This document shows positions 1 through 5,070 of a DNA stretch of 5,070 nucleotides, piece after piece. The notes below the pieces were generated by a model that saw only the letters and a program-made list of their open reading frames with translations, did not search any database and was not told the origin of the DNA. Origin of the DNA: an uncultured Ruaniaceae bacterium (GTDB lineage Bacteria; Actinomycetota; Actinomycetes; Actinomycetales; Beutenbergiaceae); the NCBI GenBank assembly GCA_947251855.1, contig CAMXUZ010000222.1, forward strand, positions 1-5,070. The letters are read 5' to 3'. The position numbers and the translations under genes were made by a program. Every line of letters begins with the position of its first letter. Position 1 is the first letter of the stretch.

Positions 1-1799
1 CCAAACTCGGGCCTGAGAACTCCAAACCGGAATTCTCCACCATGGCCTGGGCGTCCATGCTGTTCGCCGCCGGGATCGGTACCGACCTCATGTTCTTCGC
101 GGTCGCCGAGCCCGTCACCCAATACCTCGAACCCCCCTCCACCGCCCCCGAGACGGTCGACGCCGCCCGCGAGGCCTCCGCGTGGACCCTGTTCCACTAC
201 GGCATCTCCGGGTGGGGGATGTACGCCCTCATGGGAATGGCGCTCGCCTACTTCGCCTACCGGATGAAGCTCCCCCTCGCGGTGCGCTCCGCGCTCGCGC
301 CGATCTTCGGCAAACGCATCCACGGACCGCTCGGAGACACGGTCGACTTCGCCGCCCTCCTGGGGACCATCTTCGGTGTTGCCACCTCCCTGGGGATCGG
401 CGTCGTCATGGTCAACGTCGGTCTCGCGACGATTTTCGGCCTCCCGATCGGAACCGGCACGCAGATCGCGATCGTCGTCGTCGGCGTCGGGGTGGCGACG
501 ATCTCGGCGGTGTCCGGGGTGGATAAGGGGATCAAGTTCCTCTCCTTGCTCAACGTGTTCCTCGCGATCGGGCTCACCCTGTGGGTCCTCATCGCTGGGA
601 AGACCCAGTTCCTCCTCGACGCCTTCGTCCTCAACGTCGGTGACTTCGTCAACATGTTCCCCGACATGGTCATGCAGACCTTCGCGTTTGAGGACACCGG
701 GACGTGGATGAGCGATTGGACCTTGTTCTTCTGGGCGTGGTGGGTCGCGTGGGCCTCCTTCGTGGGACTCTTCCTCGCCCGCATCTCTCGGGGCCGCACG
801 ATCCGGCAGTTCGTCACCGGCACGCTGACGATCCCGTTCGTGTACATCCTCATGTGGGTCTCCATCTACGGGAATTCCGCGCTCGAGATCATCCGCAGCG
901 GCGACGCCGAATTCGGGGTAGAAACCGTGCTCAACCCCGAGGGCGGGTTCTACGAGTTGCTCTCGCGTTACCCCGCCTTCACGTTCGTCGCGGGCGTGGC
1001 GACCGTCACGGCGCTGCTGTTCTACGTCACCAGCGCCGACTCCGCGGCCCTGGTGATGGCGAACCTTTCCTCCCGCCTGCCCACTCCCCAGCACGATGGC
1101 CGGGCCGCATTGCGGATCTTCTGGGCCTTCACCACCGGCGCGCTCACGATCGCGATGCTCATCGTCGGCGGTATCGGCGCGTTGCAGAGCGCCACGGTGA
1201 TCATGGGGCTGCCGTTCTCCTTCGTGATGATTCTCGTGATGGTCAGCCTCTACCGGGCGCTGCGGGTCGAGGCGATCCGTCTCGACAGCGGCGAACAGGC
1301 GATGCCAGGCTCGCTCTCGGGTCGCACGACGAGTACGCGGGGAGCAGAGCCCAAGTGGCAGCAACGGCTCGGCCGGCTCCTTGCCTTCCCGAACGCCCAA
1401 CGTGCGAACGAGTTCGAGGACTCAGTGCTCCTGCCGACCCTCGGCGAAGTCGTCACCGAGCTTGCGGAGCAGGGGATCGCCGCGACGTGTGAGCGTGCGA
1501 CGGACGAGGAGGGCAAGGAACACATCATGCTCGAGGTGGATCCCGATTCCGAACACGCCTTCCACTACCTCATCTACCGTGTGGAGGCCCCCGTGCCCAC
1601 CTTCGGGCGCCGCCCGCCCCGCGCGGACGAGAAGTTCGTGCGAATGGAGGTCTACCTCGACGTCGCTGCGTCGCAGGGGTACGACATCATGGGCTACACG
1701 AAGGACCAGATCATCGATGACGTGCTCGACCAGTACGAGCGGCACCTGGAATTCTTGCAGCTGCAACAGAACCTGCTCAACGGGGCCGAGACGGGGTAG
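1..1799 (+). CDS. betT: BCCT-family choline transporter BetT, 5' end outside window
   Basis: High-affinity choline uptake across the cytoplasmic membrane, normally feeding glycine-betaine synthesis for osmoprotection; BetT members are known as proton-coupled. The frame is open from position 3, and the 13 codons before the ATG at 42 (KLGPENSKPEFST) match the conserved BCCT lead-in, so that ATG is internal and roughly 75-90 N-terminal residues lie upstream. Numbered from the ATG at 42, residues 1-20 carry the helix-3 motif GIGTDLMFF followed by AEPVTQY. The BCCT signature DWTLFFWAWWVAW is at 225-237 (714-752), followed by LARISRGRTIRQF. FYVTSADS begins near 1020, and IMGLPFSF near 1200. From about residue 460 a cytoplasmic domain follows, ending in GYDIMGYTKDQIIDDVLDQY and ERHLEFLQLQ, as in the long BetT proteins; in related BetTs this tail takes part in osmotic control. 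The Asp in GIGTD, rather than the sodium-type GMGIG, fits the BetT branch. No frameshift is seen. Family call is very sure; substrate choline is likely. Confidence 0.95.
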   Translation, partial: KLGPENSKPEFSTMAWASMLFAAGIGTDLMFFAVAEPVTQYLEPPSTAPETVDAAREASAWTLFHYGISGWGMYALMGMALAYFAYRMKLPLAVRSALAPIFGKRIHGPLGDTVDFAALLGTIFGVATSLGIGVVMVNVGLATIFGLPIGTGTQIAIVVVGVGVATISAVSGVDKGIKFLSLLNVFLAIGLTLWVLIAGKTQFLLDAFVLNVGDFVNMFPDMVMQTFAFEDTGTWMSDWTLFFWAWWVAWASFVGLFLARISRGRTIRQFVTGTLTIPFVYILMWVSIYGNSALEIIRSGDAEFGVETVLNPEGGFYELLSRYPAFTFVAGVATVTALLFYVTSADSAALVMANLSSRLPTPQHDGRAALRIFWAFTTGALTIAMLIVGGIGALQSATVIMGLPFSFVMILVMVSLYRALRVEAIRLDSGEQAMPGSLSGRTTSTRGAEPKWQQRLGRLLAFPNAQRANEFEDSVLLPTLGEVVTELAEQGIAATCERATDEEGKEHIMLEVDPDSEHAFHYLIYRVEAPVPTFGRRPPRADEKFVRMEVYLDVAASQGYDIMGYTKDQIIDDVLDQYERHLEFLQLQQNLLNGAETG

Positions 1800-1805
1800 A
1801 GGCAA

Positions 1806-1820
1806 CGGCTTGCCAAGCCG
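1806..1820 (+). terminator. Small hairpin just after betT, possible weak terminator
   Basis: CGGCTTG and CAAGCCG form a perfect 7-bp inverted repeat around a single C, realistically a 6-bp stem with a 3-base loop, starting 7 bases after the betT stop. A second, overlapping inverted repeat GGCAA/TTGCC lies at 1801-1814. No T-run follows, so it is not a classical intrinsic terminator. It could instead be an operator or a 3'-end stabilising stem. Confidence 0.3.
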
Positions 1821-1825
1821 CCGGG

Positions 1826-1864
1826 AGTAATTCCTAGTAGCAGTTGTAATAATTCCGCTATCGT
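1826..1864 (+). promoter_or_regulatory. AT-richer promoter-like region with TAATTCC direct repeat
   Basis: This patch is clearly richer in A/T than its surroundings and precedes the small gene at 1904. It contains TGTAAT (1845-1850, 5 of 6 to the -10 consensus) and TATCGT (1859-1864, 4 of 6), but neither has a good -35 at the usual distance. TAATTCC occurs twice, at 1828-1834 and 1850-1856, 22 bases apart, about two helical turns, which would suit a regulator binding one face. The promoter role is inferred. Confidence 0.35.
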
Positions 1865-1903
1865 GGGTCTCACACACGACCGCACGCGTAGATGGAGACG
1901 ACG

Positions 1904-2128
1904 ATGGAACCCTGGTTGACGACCCTACAGACCGACACTCCTCAGGAGGGCTTCGAGCTCGCGATCACGCTTGCGCGAAAGGGCGTGGGCTACACCCAGC
2001 CCTCGGCCGAGGTGCGCGACACCCTGCGCGGCGGGTACGCCCACGATGCCGACACGCTCACCGCCGCCTCCCACGTCGTCGCGGTGAACTTCCAAACGGT
2101 CGCGGCGGCGAACAACTACTGGCGCTGA
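1904..2128 (+). CDS. Small protein, 74 aa, faintly AhpD/CMD-like C-terminal half
   Basis: I do not recognise this protein with certainty. I chose the ATG at 1904 because GGAG (1894-1897) lies 6 bases before it; the in-frame ATG at 1892 has no ribosome-binding site and would add only METT. Third codon positions are mostly G/C, as expected for a real gene here. Residues about 33-70 (PSAEVRDTLRGGY, then DTLTAASHVVAVNF and AAANN) resemble the last helices of peroxidase-related carboxymuconolactone decarboxylase-like proteins, which often read 'dv..Lr.aG.sd..i..a..vva.fNf..R.a'. The active-site CxxC helix is absent; there is no cysteine at all and no room for a longer N-terminus, because betT ends 104 bases upstream. 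So it is either a compact stand-alone protein or a remnant of a longer one. No signal peptide or membrane segment is seen. It sits between a choline transporter and a GntR regulator and may be read with either. The CMD resemblance is weak and recalled by eye. Confidence 0.6.
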   Translation: MEPWLTTLQTDTPQEGFELAITLARKGVGYTQPSAEVRDTLRGGYAHDADTLTAASHVVAVNFQTVAAANNYWR

Positions 2129-2180
2129 TCCCGACCGCGCCGGATACCCGATTGCCTGCGAGGAATGAGCGAAGATGGGC

Positions 2181-2197
2181 GAGATCACGCCGATCTC
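2181..2197. promoter_or_regulatory. GAGATC-N5-GATCTC palindrome upstream of the GntR gene
   Basis: A perfect 6-bp inverted repeat with a 5-base centre lies about 63 bases before the regulator's start and 53 bases after the small gene's stop. Its two-fold symmetry would suit a dimeric repressor such as the neighbouring GntR protein acting on its own promoter, although it does not match the usual TNGT-N3-ACNA FadR-type site. It could equally be a weak stem between genes. Confidence 0.25.
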
Positions 2198-2223
2198 ATA
2201 CCTGGACGAGCCGTGTGGTGGTG

Positions 2224-2255
2224 TATATCTGGAATTGATAGCACACATGAAGGGG
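2224..2255 (+). promoter_or_regulatory. Possible -10 element and ribosome-binding site of the GntR gene
   Basis: TATATC at 2224-2229 (5 of 6 to TATAAT) in an AT-richer stretch could be the -10 element, giving a short leader of about 24 bases; the nearest -35-like hexamer, TGGACG at 2203, is weak and two bases too close. GAAGGGG at 2249-2255 lies 4 bases before the ATG at 2260 and supports that start. The ATG at 2247 is in another frame. Confidence 0.35.
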
Positions 2256-2259
2256 CAAT

Positions 2260-3003
2260 ATGGCTCAAGCTCATCTTTCGCAGGCTCCCCAATCGGTTTT
2301 TCCCGTTGCGCGCACCTCAACGGTTGACCTCATTGCCATAGCGCTGCGCAACGCGATCTTCTCAGGAGCGCTCGAGGTGGGCACGCCCATCCGGGAGATC
2401 GAGATGGCCGCCCAGCTCGGGGTGAGCCGCAGCCCGCTGCGAGAAGCGATGCAGCGGCTCGTCCAAGAACGGCTCCTCACCGCCGTCCCCGGGCGCGGGC
2501 TGCGGGTCAGCACCATCACCGCCGACCACGTCGCCGACCTCTACCACGCGAGGGCGGCGGTCGAAGGGGAAGCGCTGCGGCTCCTCGCCTCCGACCGGGA
2601 CACCCAGGTGCTTGCGCAACTCGAGGAGGCCTACCGCGAGCTGCTCGAGGCGACGAGTTCGCACGACGCCCGAGCGATCGGGGACGCCGACATCAACTTC
2701 CACCAACTGCTGGTCAACCTCGCGGGCAGCCGCCGGCTCTCGGACTACATGTCGAGCCTCGCCGTCGAGACGAGGATCGCGGTCTTCTCCCTCCCCGACG
2801 GGTTCGCCGTGCCCGCCGAGGTCTCCGGCACGTACCGCGCCCTGTTGGACGCGCTCGCGGCAGGGGACGCCGACGCCGCCGTGCGGGCGCTCCGGGAGCA
2901 GTTCGAAGAAGCCGTCGCGCGATTCACCGGAAAGCACGACGTCGACACGGTCGAAACGCCCCCGGGGGAAGAACCCCCGAGCGTGGAACCTATCCGCGGC
3001 TGA
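2260..3003 (+). CDS. GntR-family transcription regulator, FCD (FadR/VanR) subfamily
   Basis: A DNA-binding regulator of 247 aa, the usual length for the subfamily, probably a dimeric cytoplasmic repressor answering a small carboxylate-like metabolite. Residues about 18-84 form the winged helix: LRNAIFSGALEVGTPI, then the recognition region AAQLGVSRSPLREAMQRL (50-67) and the wing VPGRGLRVS (76-84). The all-helical FCD effector domain covers about 90-222, with LYHARAAVEGEALRLL, DINFHQLLV and the closing helices. Asp144 and His148 of the metal site are kept, but the positions that usually hold the next two histidines (EH before R-A-L, and H in the last helix) read Tyr192 and Gln214, so metal binding looks impaired. 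The last 20 residues are Pro/Glu-rich and probably disordered. The start is supported by GAAGGGG 4 bases upstream. It is same-strand with betT and the small gene, so it may control them, but its target and ligand cannot be read. The gene overlaps the convergent DUF2871 gene by 14 bases. Confidence 0.92.
   Translation: MAQAHLSQAPQSVFPVARTSTVDLIAIALRNAIFSGALEVGTPIREIEMAAQLGVSRSPLREAMQRLVQERLLTAVPGRGLRVSTITADHVADLYHARAAVEGEALRLLASDRDTQVLAQLEEAYRELLEATSSHDARAIGDADINFHQLLVNLAGSRRLSDYMSSLAVETRIAVFSLPDGFAVPAEVSGTYRALLDALAAGDADAAVRALREQFEEAVARFTGKHDVDTVETPPGEEPPSVEPIRG
2964..2978 (-). terminator. G5/C5 hairpin, possible terminator of the DUF2871 gene
   Basis: GGGGG-AAGAA-CCCCC is a perfect 5-bp G:C stem with a 5-base loop, lying 11 bases beyond the TAG stop of the minus-strand DUF2871 gene and inside the end of the GntR reading frame. 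The left arm is also part of CCCCCGGGGG (2959-2968). No T-run follows on the minus strand, so this would be a tract-less actinobacterial-type terminator. It may alternatively be just Pro/Gly/Glu coding sequence of the regulator tail. Confidence 0.35.
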
Positions 3004-3442
3004 CGGCGGGCTGCTCGCTGGCCGCTGACCGGGCGATCCCCGCGCGCAGGAGGAAGAACAACAACACGAGCCCCGCGGTGAGCAGCATGTGCCCGAGCCC
3101 GGCGACCCCGGCGAGGGCGGGGGAGGAGGCATCCGCCCCGCGCACCGCGATCGTTCCCTTGACGAGCATCATCGCGCCGGTGAGCGCCACCCCGCTCGTC
3201 CAGATCCAGTAGAACCACCCCGCGAGCCGCGGCGCGACACGGGTGAGGTGCAGGAGCTTCTCGAGCGCGAGCACGATGAGCAGAGCGATGAAGCCGAGTA
3301 CGAGGAAATGCGTGTGCACGAGGGGGAGCTGGGTGGCCGAGCGGTCGAACAAGTCGTAGGCCTTCGTCAGTTCTCGGTAGTACAGGCCGGAGGCTGCGCC
3401 GAGAAAAGCGAATACGAACGAGGTGTAGAACAAGCGAAGCAC
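2990..3442 (-). CDS. DUF2871 family four-helix membrane protein
   Basis: A 150-aa integral membrane protein of unknown role. It fits the DUF2871 pattern: an N-terminal helix with F-x-G-AASGLYYREL-TK (residues 5-27), QLPLVHTHFLVLGF (38-51), a third helix with W-x-x-T-SGV-x-x-T-x-AMMLVKG (79-96), and GVAGLGHMLLTAGLVLLFFL (112-131). Helices are at about 4-20, 46-62, 76-95 and 112-132. His43, His45 and His118 sit at membrane edges in settings that recall heme-copper oxidase/NO-reductase subunit I, so heme or metal binding is conceivable, but this is inference. The start is GTG at 3442; it agrees with the family's N-terminus. The only strong Shine-Dalgarno-like motif (AAGGAG, 3475-3480) is 32 bases away with no normal start codon at proper spacing, and the nearer AAAG is weak. 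A promoter candidate lies at 3482-3510. It appears monocistronic: the next minus-strand gene upstream ends 154 bases away. Confidence 0.85.
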   Translation of the reverse strand: MLRLFYTSFVFAFLGAASGLYYRELTKAYDLFDRSATQLPLVHTHFLVLGFIALLIVLALEKLLHLTRVAPRLAGWFYWIWTSGVALTGAMMLVKGTIAVRGADASSPALAGVAGLGHMLLTAGLVLLFFLLRAGIARSAASEQPAVSRG

Positions 3443-3481
3443 GAGGGGAACTTTCGGTTGAGGAACGGTGTGTTCTCCTTG

Positions 3482-3510
3482 ATATTCACACCCGCAACCG
3501 CGCCCGTCGA
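3482..3510 (-). promoter_or_regulatory. Candidate promoter of the DUF2871 gene
   Basis: Read on the minus strand, TCGACG (3510-3505, 4 of 6 to TTGACA) and GAATAT (3487-3482, 4 of 6 to TATAAT) are separated by exactly 17 bases. Transcription would start near 3475, leaving a leader of about 33 bases before the GTG at 3442 and placing AAGGAG (3480-3475) at or before the start, where it could not act as a ribosome-binding site. Confidence 0.4.
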
Positions 3511-3563
3511 GAGGCAGGGCAACAAATCAATCGAAGAGTTGAGTGCCCCCTCCACCCTTCTTG

Positions 3564-3579
3564 GGACGCCGAGACGTCC
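3564..3579 (-). terminator. Short stem after the pRiA4b-like gene, weak terminator candidate
   Basis: GGACG and CGTCC pair over a 6-base loop, 18 bases past the stop on the minus strand. A further GTGAG/CTCAC repeat spans the stop itself (3582-3586 and 3596-3600). No T-run follows, so termination is only suggested. Confidence 0.25.
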
Positions 3580-3596
3580 GCGTGAGAAACCGCCCC

Positions 3597-4964
3597 TCAC
3601 CCGCTGCGAGCGAACAGCGCGGCGCGCGCGAGCGCGGGGGCGTGGGACCCGATCGGCCGCCACGCACTCCTCTCGGTTGGCCGGGTGCCGACGTTGGCCA
3701 GGAGAGTATCAGCGTCCACCGCGGTCTGGCGTGCGGCCACCTCCAACCTGCCGCTCTCGACCCGCCAGCCCCGCACATGCAGGGCCGCTGCGACCTCGGC
3801 GTACGGAAACTTCTCCTCCGCGGGGGCGGCGGTCGCCACGAAGAGCAGGAGCAGCAGGTGGACATCGGCATGGAACTCATCCGCAGGTAACCGGCCGAGC
3901 CGCTGGGCAAGATGCTCCCACACGGCGGCTGCGGAGGGGCGGGCACGCTGTGCGGCCTTCGTCGCGTACAGGCGACCCTTCGATTTGCGCAGGACCCCGT
4001 AGTGTTGCAACGCCTCCCGGAGCAACAGCACGGGAAAGGCATCGATCTCGCGGTTGACCGCGAACAGCCAATCCGCCATCGCCGGCATCACCTGCGCGAC
4101 GGCGTGCACGTCGGCCGGTTTGAGATACTCCGCCGCGGTGAGCGCCAGGCCCTCCTCGCCGGCGCGATCGATGAACCAGGTGACCGCCCCGAGCGCCTCC
4201 TCGAGGCCGGGCTCCTCACCCGGTGGCTCGCCGGGTACCTCGCCGCGTTCGGGTTCGCTTGCGAGGAGTTGTTCGAACCGCTCCGCAATGCCGAGGCGGG
4301 CGAACTGCAGCTGATACGCCATCTCGACCAGCCGCTGGGGAACCCGCTCGAGCTGCTCGCGGGGCATCCCCAGCAGCGTCGAGTAGGCCCGCAGAGCGGG
4401 GTTCTCATCAGCGATCGCCGCATTCACCTCCGCAACGCTGAACGCAGCCGGATCGGGAAGAACCTCAGCAAGGGACTGTGCATCCCGGCGGCTCCCACAA
4501 TCCTCCGGCGGGGCCGCCCGCTCCCCGCCCGTGCACACCGCCACAGGGGCATCGTCACCAGCGGGAAGAACGGCGGCCAGCGTCAAGGTGAGGTTCCAGT
4601 TATCGCCGTAATCGTAGATGTAGTGGAGCCGATCGCCGACCTCCTGGAGCGTTTCATCCAGGCGCACCTGTTCCTCCGGGGTCCCCTCCCATTCCCCTTC
4701 CTCCGCGTCGAAGGGGCACAGGAACCGGTCCACGTCCGGGCGGAACGGTTCGCCCCCGAGCGCGAACGAATGCAGGTGGTAATCCCACCAATCGAAGGCC
4801 GCCTGGATGATGGTGTGCACCTGATCCAACGTGAGGTCGGAGCGCACGTCCAACTGCCGCCAGATCTCGGGGGTGGAACCATCGAGACTCACCCGCAGGC
4901 GATACACGTGGAGCGCCGCGAGCGCGGGCCGGCGCAGGGAAACAACTGGTTCCGAAGTGTCCAT
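3597..4964 (-). CDS. Plasmid pRiA4b ORF-3 family protein (IS1096 TnpR-like fold) with C-terminal extension
   Basis: A cytoplasmic protein of 455 aa with no established biochemical role. The N-terminal domain, residues about 19-158, shows the family landmarks: VYRLRVSLDG-x-x-PEIWRQL (20-38), LTLDQVHTIIQAAFDW (44-59) followed by HLHSF (63-67), the hallmark YDYGDNW (117-123), and a CTGGERAAPPEDCG block (144-157). The family is named after a passenger protein of IS1096, but there is no transposase or terminal repeat here, so this is probably an ordinary chromosomal gene. A Pro/Gly/Glu-rich linker (ERGEVPGEPPGEEPG) leads to a helical C-terminal region of about 190 aa with LTAAEYLKPADV and LREALQHYGVLRKSKGRLYAT, which looks like a winged-helix-type fold seen in actinobacterial members. 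I chose the ATG at 4964 over the in-frame GTG at 5048: it begins next to the conserved domain, it has a leaderless-type TACCGT 6 bases upstream, and the longer form would overlap the divergent gene. The stop is TGA. Confidence 0.88.
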   Translation of the reverse strand: MDTSEPVVSLRRPALAALHVYRLRVSLDGSTPEIWRQLDVRSDLTLDQVHTIIQAAFDWWDYHLHSFALGGEPFRPDVDRFLCPFDAEEGEWEGTPEEQVRLDETLQEVGDRLHYIYDYGDNWNLTLTLAAVLPAGDDAPVAVCTGGERAAPPEDCGSRRDAQSLAEVLPDPAAFSVAEVNAAIADENPALRAYSTLLGMPREQLERVPQRLVEMAYQLQFARLGIAERFEQLLASEPERGEVPGEPPGEEPGLEEALGAVTWFIDRAGEEGLALTAAEYLKPADVHAVAQVMPAMADWLFAVNREIDAFPVLLLREALQHYGVLRKSKGRLYATKAAQRARPSAAAVWEHLAQRLGRLPADEFHADVHLLLLLFVATAAPAEEKFPYAEVAAALHVRGWRVESGRLEVAARQTAVDADTLLANVGTRPTERSAWRPIGSHAPALARAALFARSG

Positions 4965-4976
4965 CCCGCCACGGTA
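4965..4976 (-). promoter_or_regulatory. Leaderless-type -10 of the pRiA4b-like gene
   Basis: On the minus strand TACCGT (4976-4971) is followed by 6 bases (GGCGGG) and then the ATG at 4964. This is the spacing expected when transcription begins at the A of the start codon, as is common in actinobacteria. No clear -35 is seen 17 bases upstream. Confidence 0.45.
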
Positions 4977-5026
4977 CTCCGCCAGCGCAGGCCGCGGGGT
5001 CCCTTCCGCATCCGTCCTCGGCCGCG

Positions 5027-5038
5027 TAGCGTGGGCGA
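5027..5038 (+). promoter_or_regulatory. Leaderless-type -10 of the right-edge gene
   Basis: TAGCGT (5027-5032) is followed by 6 bases (GGGCGA) and the ATG at 5039. The arrangement mirrors the one on the opposite strand at 4965-4976. A poor TTCCGC lies at 5004-5009 at 17-base spacing. Confidence 0.45.
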
Positions 5039-5070
5039 ATGGACGCACGAGACATTCTTTCCGACGCAGC
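5039..5070 (+). CDS. Start of a divergent gene, possibly DinB/DUF664-like, cut by window end
   Basis: Only ten full codons are visible, reading MDARDILSDA. Openings of the kind 'M-x-A-x-D-[IL]-L-x-D-A' are frequent in actinobacterial DinB-like (DUF664/mycothiol-dependent) proteins, in which a helix bundle follows, but ten residues cannot settle the family. Support for a real gene is the leaderless-type TAGCGT 6 bases before the ATG and the divergent placement against the pRiA4b-like gene, with 74 bases between the two starts. The 3' part lies outside the window. Confidence 0.5.
   Translation, partial: MDARDILSDA

Larger units (their letters stand above)
3443..3596. other. Intergenic stretch between two minus-strand genes
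   Basis: No coding sequence is supported here. It holds the promoter candidate for the DUF2871 gene at its left end, an AT-richer run around 3520-3540, and a short inverted repeat GGACG/CGTCC (3564-3568 and 3575-3579) that follows the pRiA4b-like gene on the minus strand. Confidence 0.6.

Noticed and set aside
42..44. ATG at 42 as the betT start
   Set aside because: The preceding in-frame codons encode conserved BCCT residues (PEFST before the helix), so the ATG is internal and the true start is outside the window.
257..865. Long open frame on the minus strand inside betT
   Set aside because: It is antisense to a well-matched transporter, its residue make-up is not protein-like, and it arises from G/C-rich third positions of the real gene.
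704..1492. Long plus-strand frame shifted within betT, rich in Arg/His/Pro
   Set aside because: Typical out-of-frame shadow of a high-GC gene; the betT frame is intact through the whole region.
2362..3132. 256-codon minus-strand open frame opposite the GntR gene
   Set aside because: Starts with Pro/Gly/Ser runs and has no recognisable domain, whereas the opposite strand encodes a clear GntR protein.
3089..4057. 322-codon plus-strand open frame crossing the DUF2871 gene, the gap and the pRiA4b-like gene
   Set aside because: It is antisense to two recognisable proteins, is Arg/Pro-rich and matches no family I know.
3597..4964. Possible insertion sequence because of the IS1096 TnpR-like family name
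   Set aside because: No transposase, terminal inverted repeats or target duplication are visible; the family is widespread on chromosomes.
4965..5048. 28-residue N-terminal extension of the pRiA4b-like protein from GTG 5048
   Set aside because: It would run over the divergent gene's start and promoter, its residues look non-conserved, and the ATG at 4964 has a better placed promoter element.

Overview
The window looks like a piece of a high-GC actinobacterial chromosome. Codon third positions are strongly G/C, the intergenic gaps are short, GTG serves as a start, and two genes at the right edge show a leaderless -10/ATG arrangement. The exact genus cannot be read from the sequence; a Micrococcales-type actinobacterium is my best guess. 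I see no RNA gene, insertion sequence, CRISPR array or phage gene.

Layout from left to right: (1) positions 1-1799 (+) hold most of a BetT-type choline transporter of the BCCT family, running in from outside the window and carrying the BetT C-terminal cytoplasmic domain. (2) A 104-bp AT-richer gap with a small hairpin and a repeated 7-mer leads into a 74-codon gene (1904-2128, +). Its second half vaguely resembles the C-terminal end of AhpD/carboxymuconolactone decarboxylase-like proteins, but it lacks the catalytic part. (3) A 131-bp gap with a palindrome precedes a GntR/FadR-type (FCD) transcription regulator at 2260-3003 (+). (4) Convergent to it, and overlapping its last 14 bases, is a four-helix membrane protein of the DUF2871 family (2990-3442, -). 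(5) A 154-bp gap follows. (6) A pRiA4b ORF-3-like (IS1096 TnpR-like fold) protein with a long C-terminal extension lies at 3597-4964 (-). (7) A divergent gene begins at 5039 (+) and is cut off by the window end; its first residues resemble DinB/DUF664-type proteins.

Functionally, the left side may form a transporter/regulator neighbourhood: choline uptake for glycine-betaine synthesis or catabolism, followed by a GntR regulator that could sense a small metabolite. No choline dehydrogenase or betaine aldehyde dehydrogenase is visible, so that link is inference from proximity only. The right half consists of conserved housekeeping-like or uncharacterised proteins without a clear pathway.

I do not see a convincing new multi-gene system. 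The points most worth a second look are the near-mirror pair of leaderless promoters at 4962-5041, the FCD regulator lacking two of its usual metal-binding histidines, the orphan small protein between transporter and regulator, and the heme-copper-oxidase-like histidine pattern of the DUF2871 protein.
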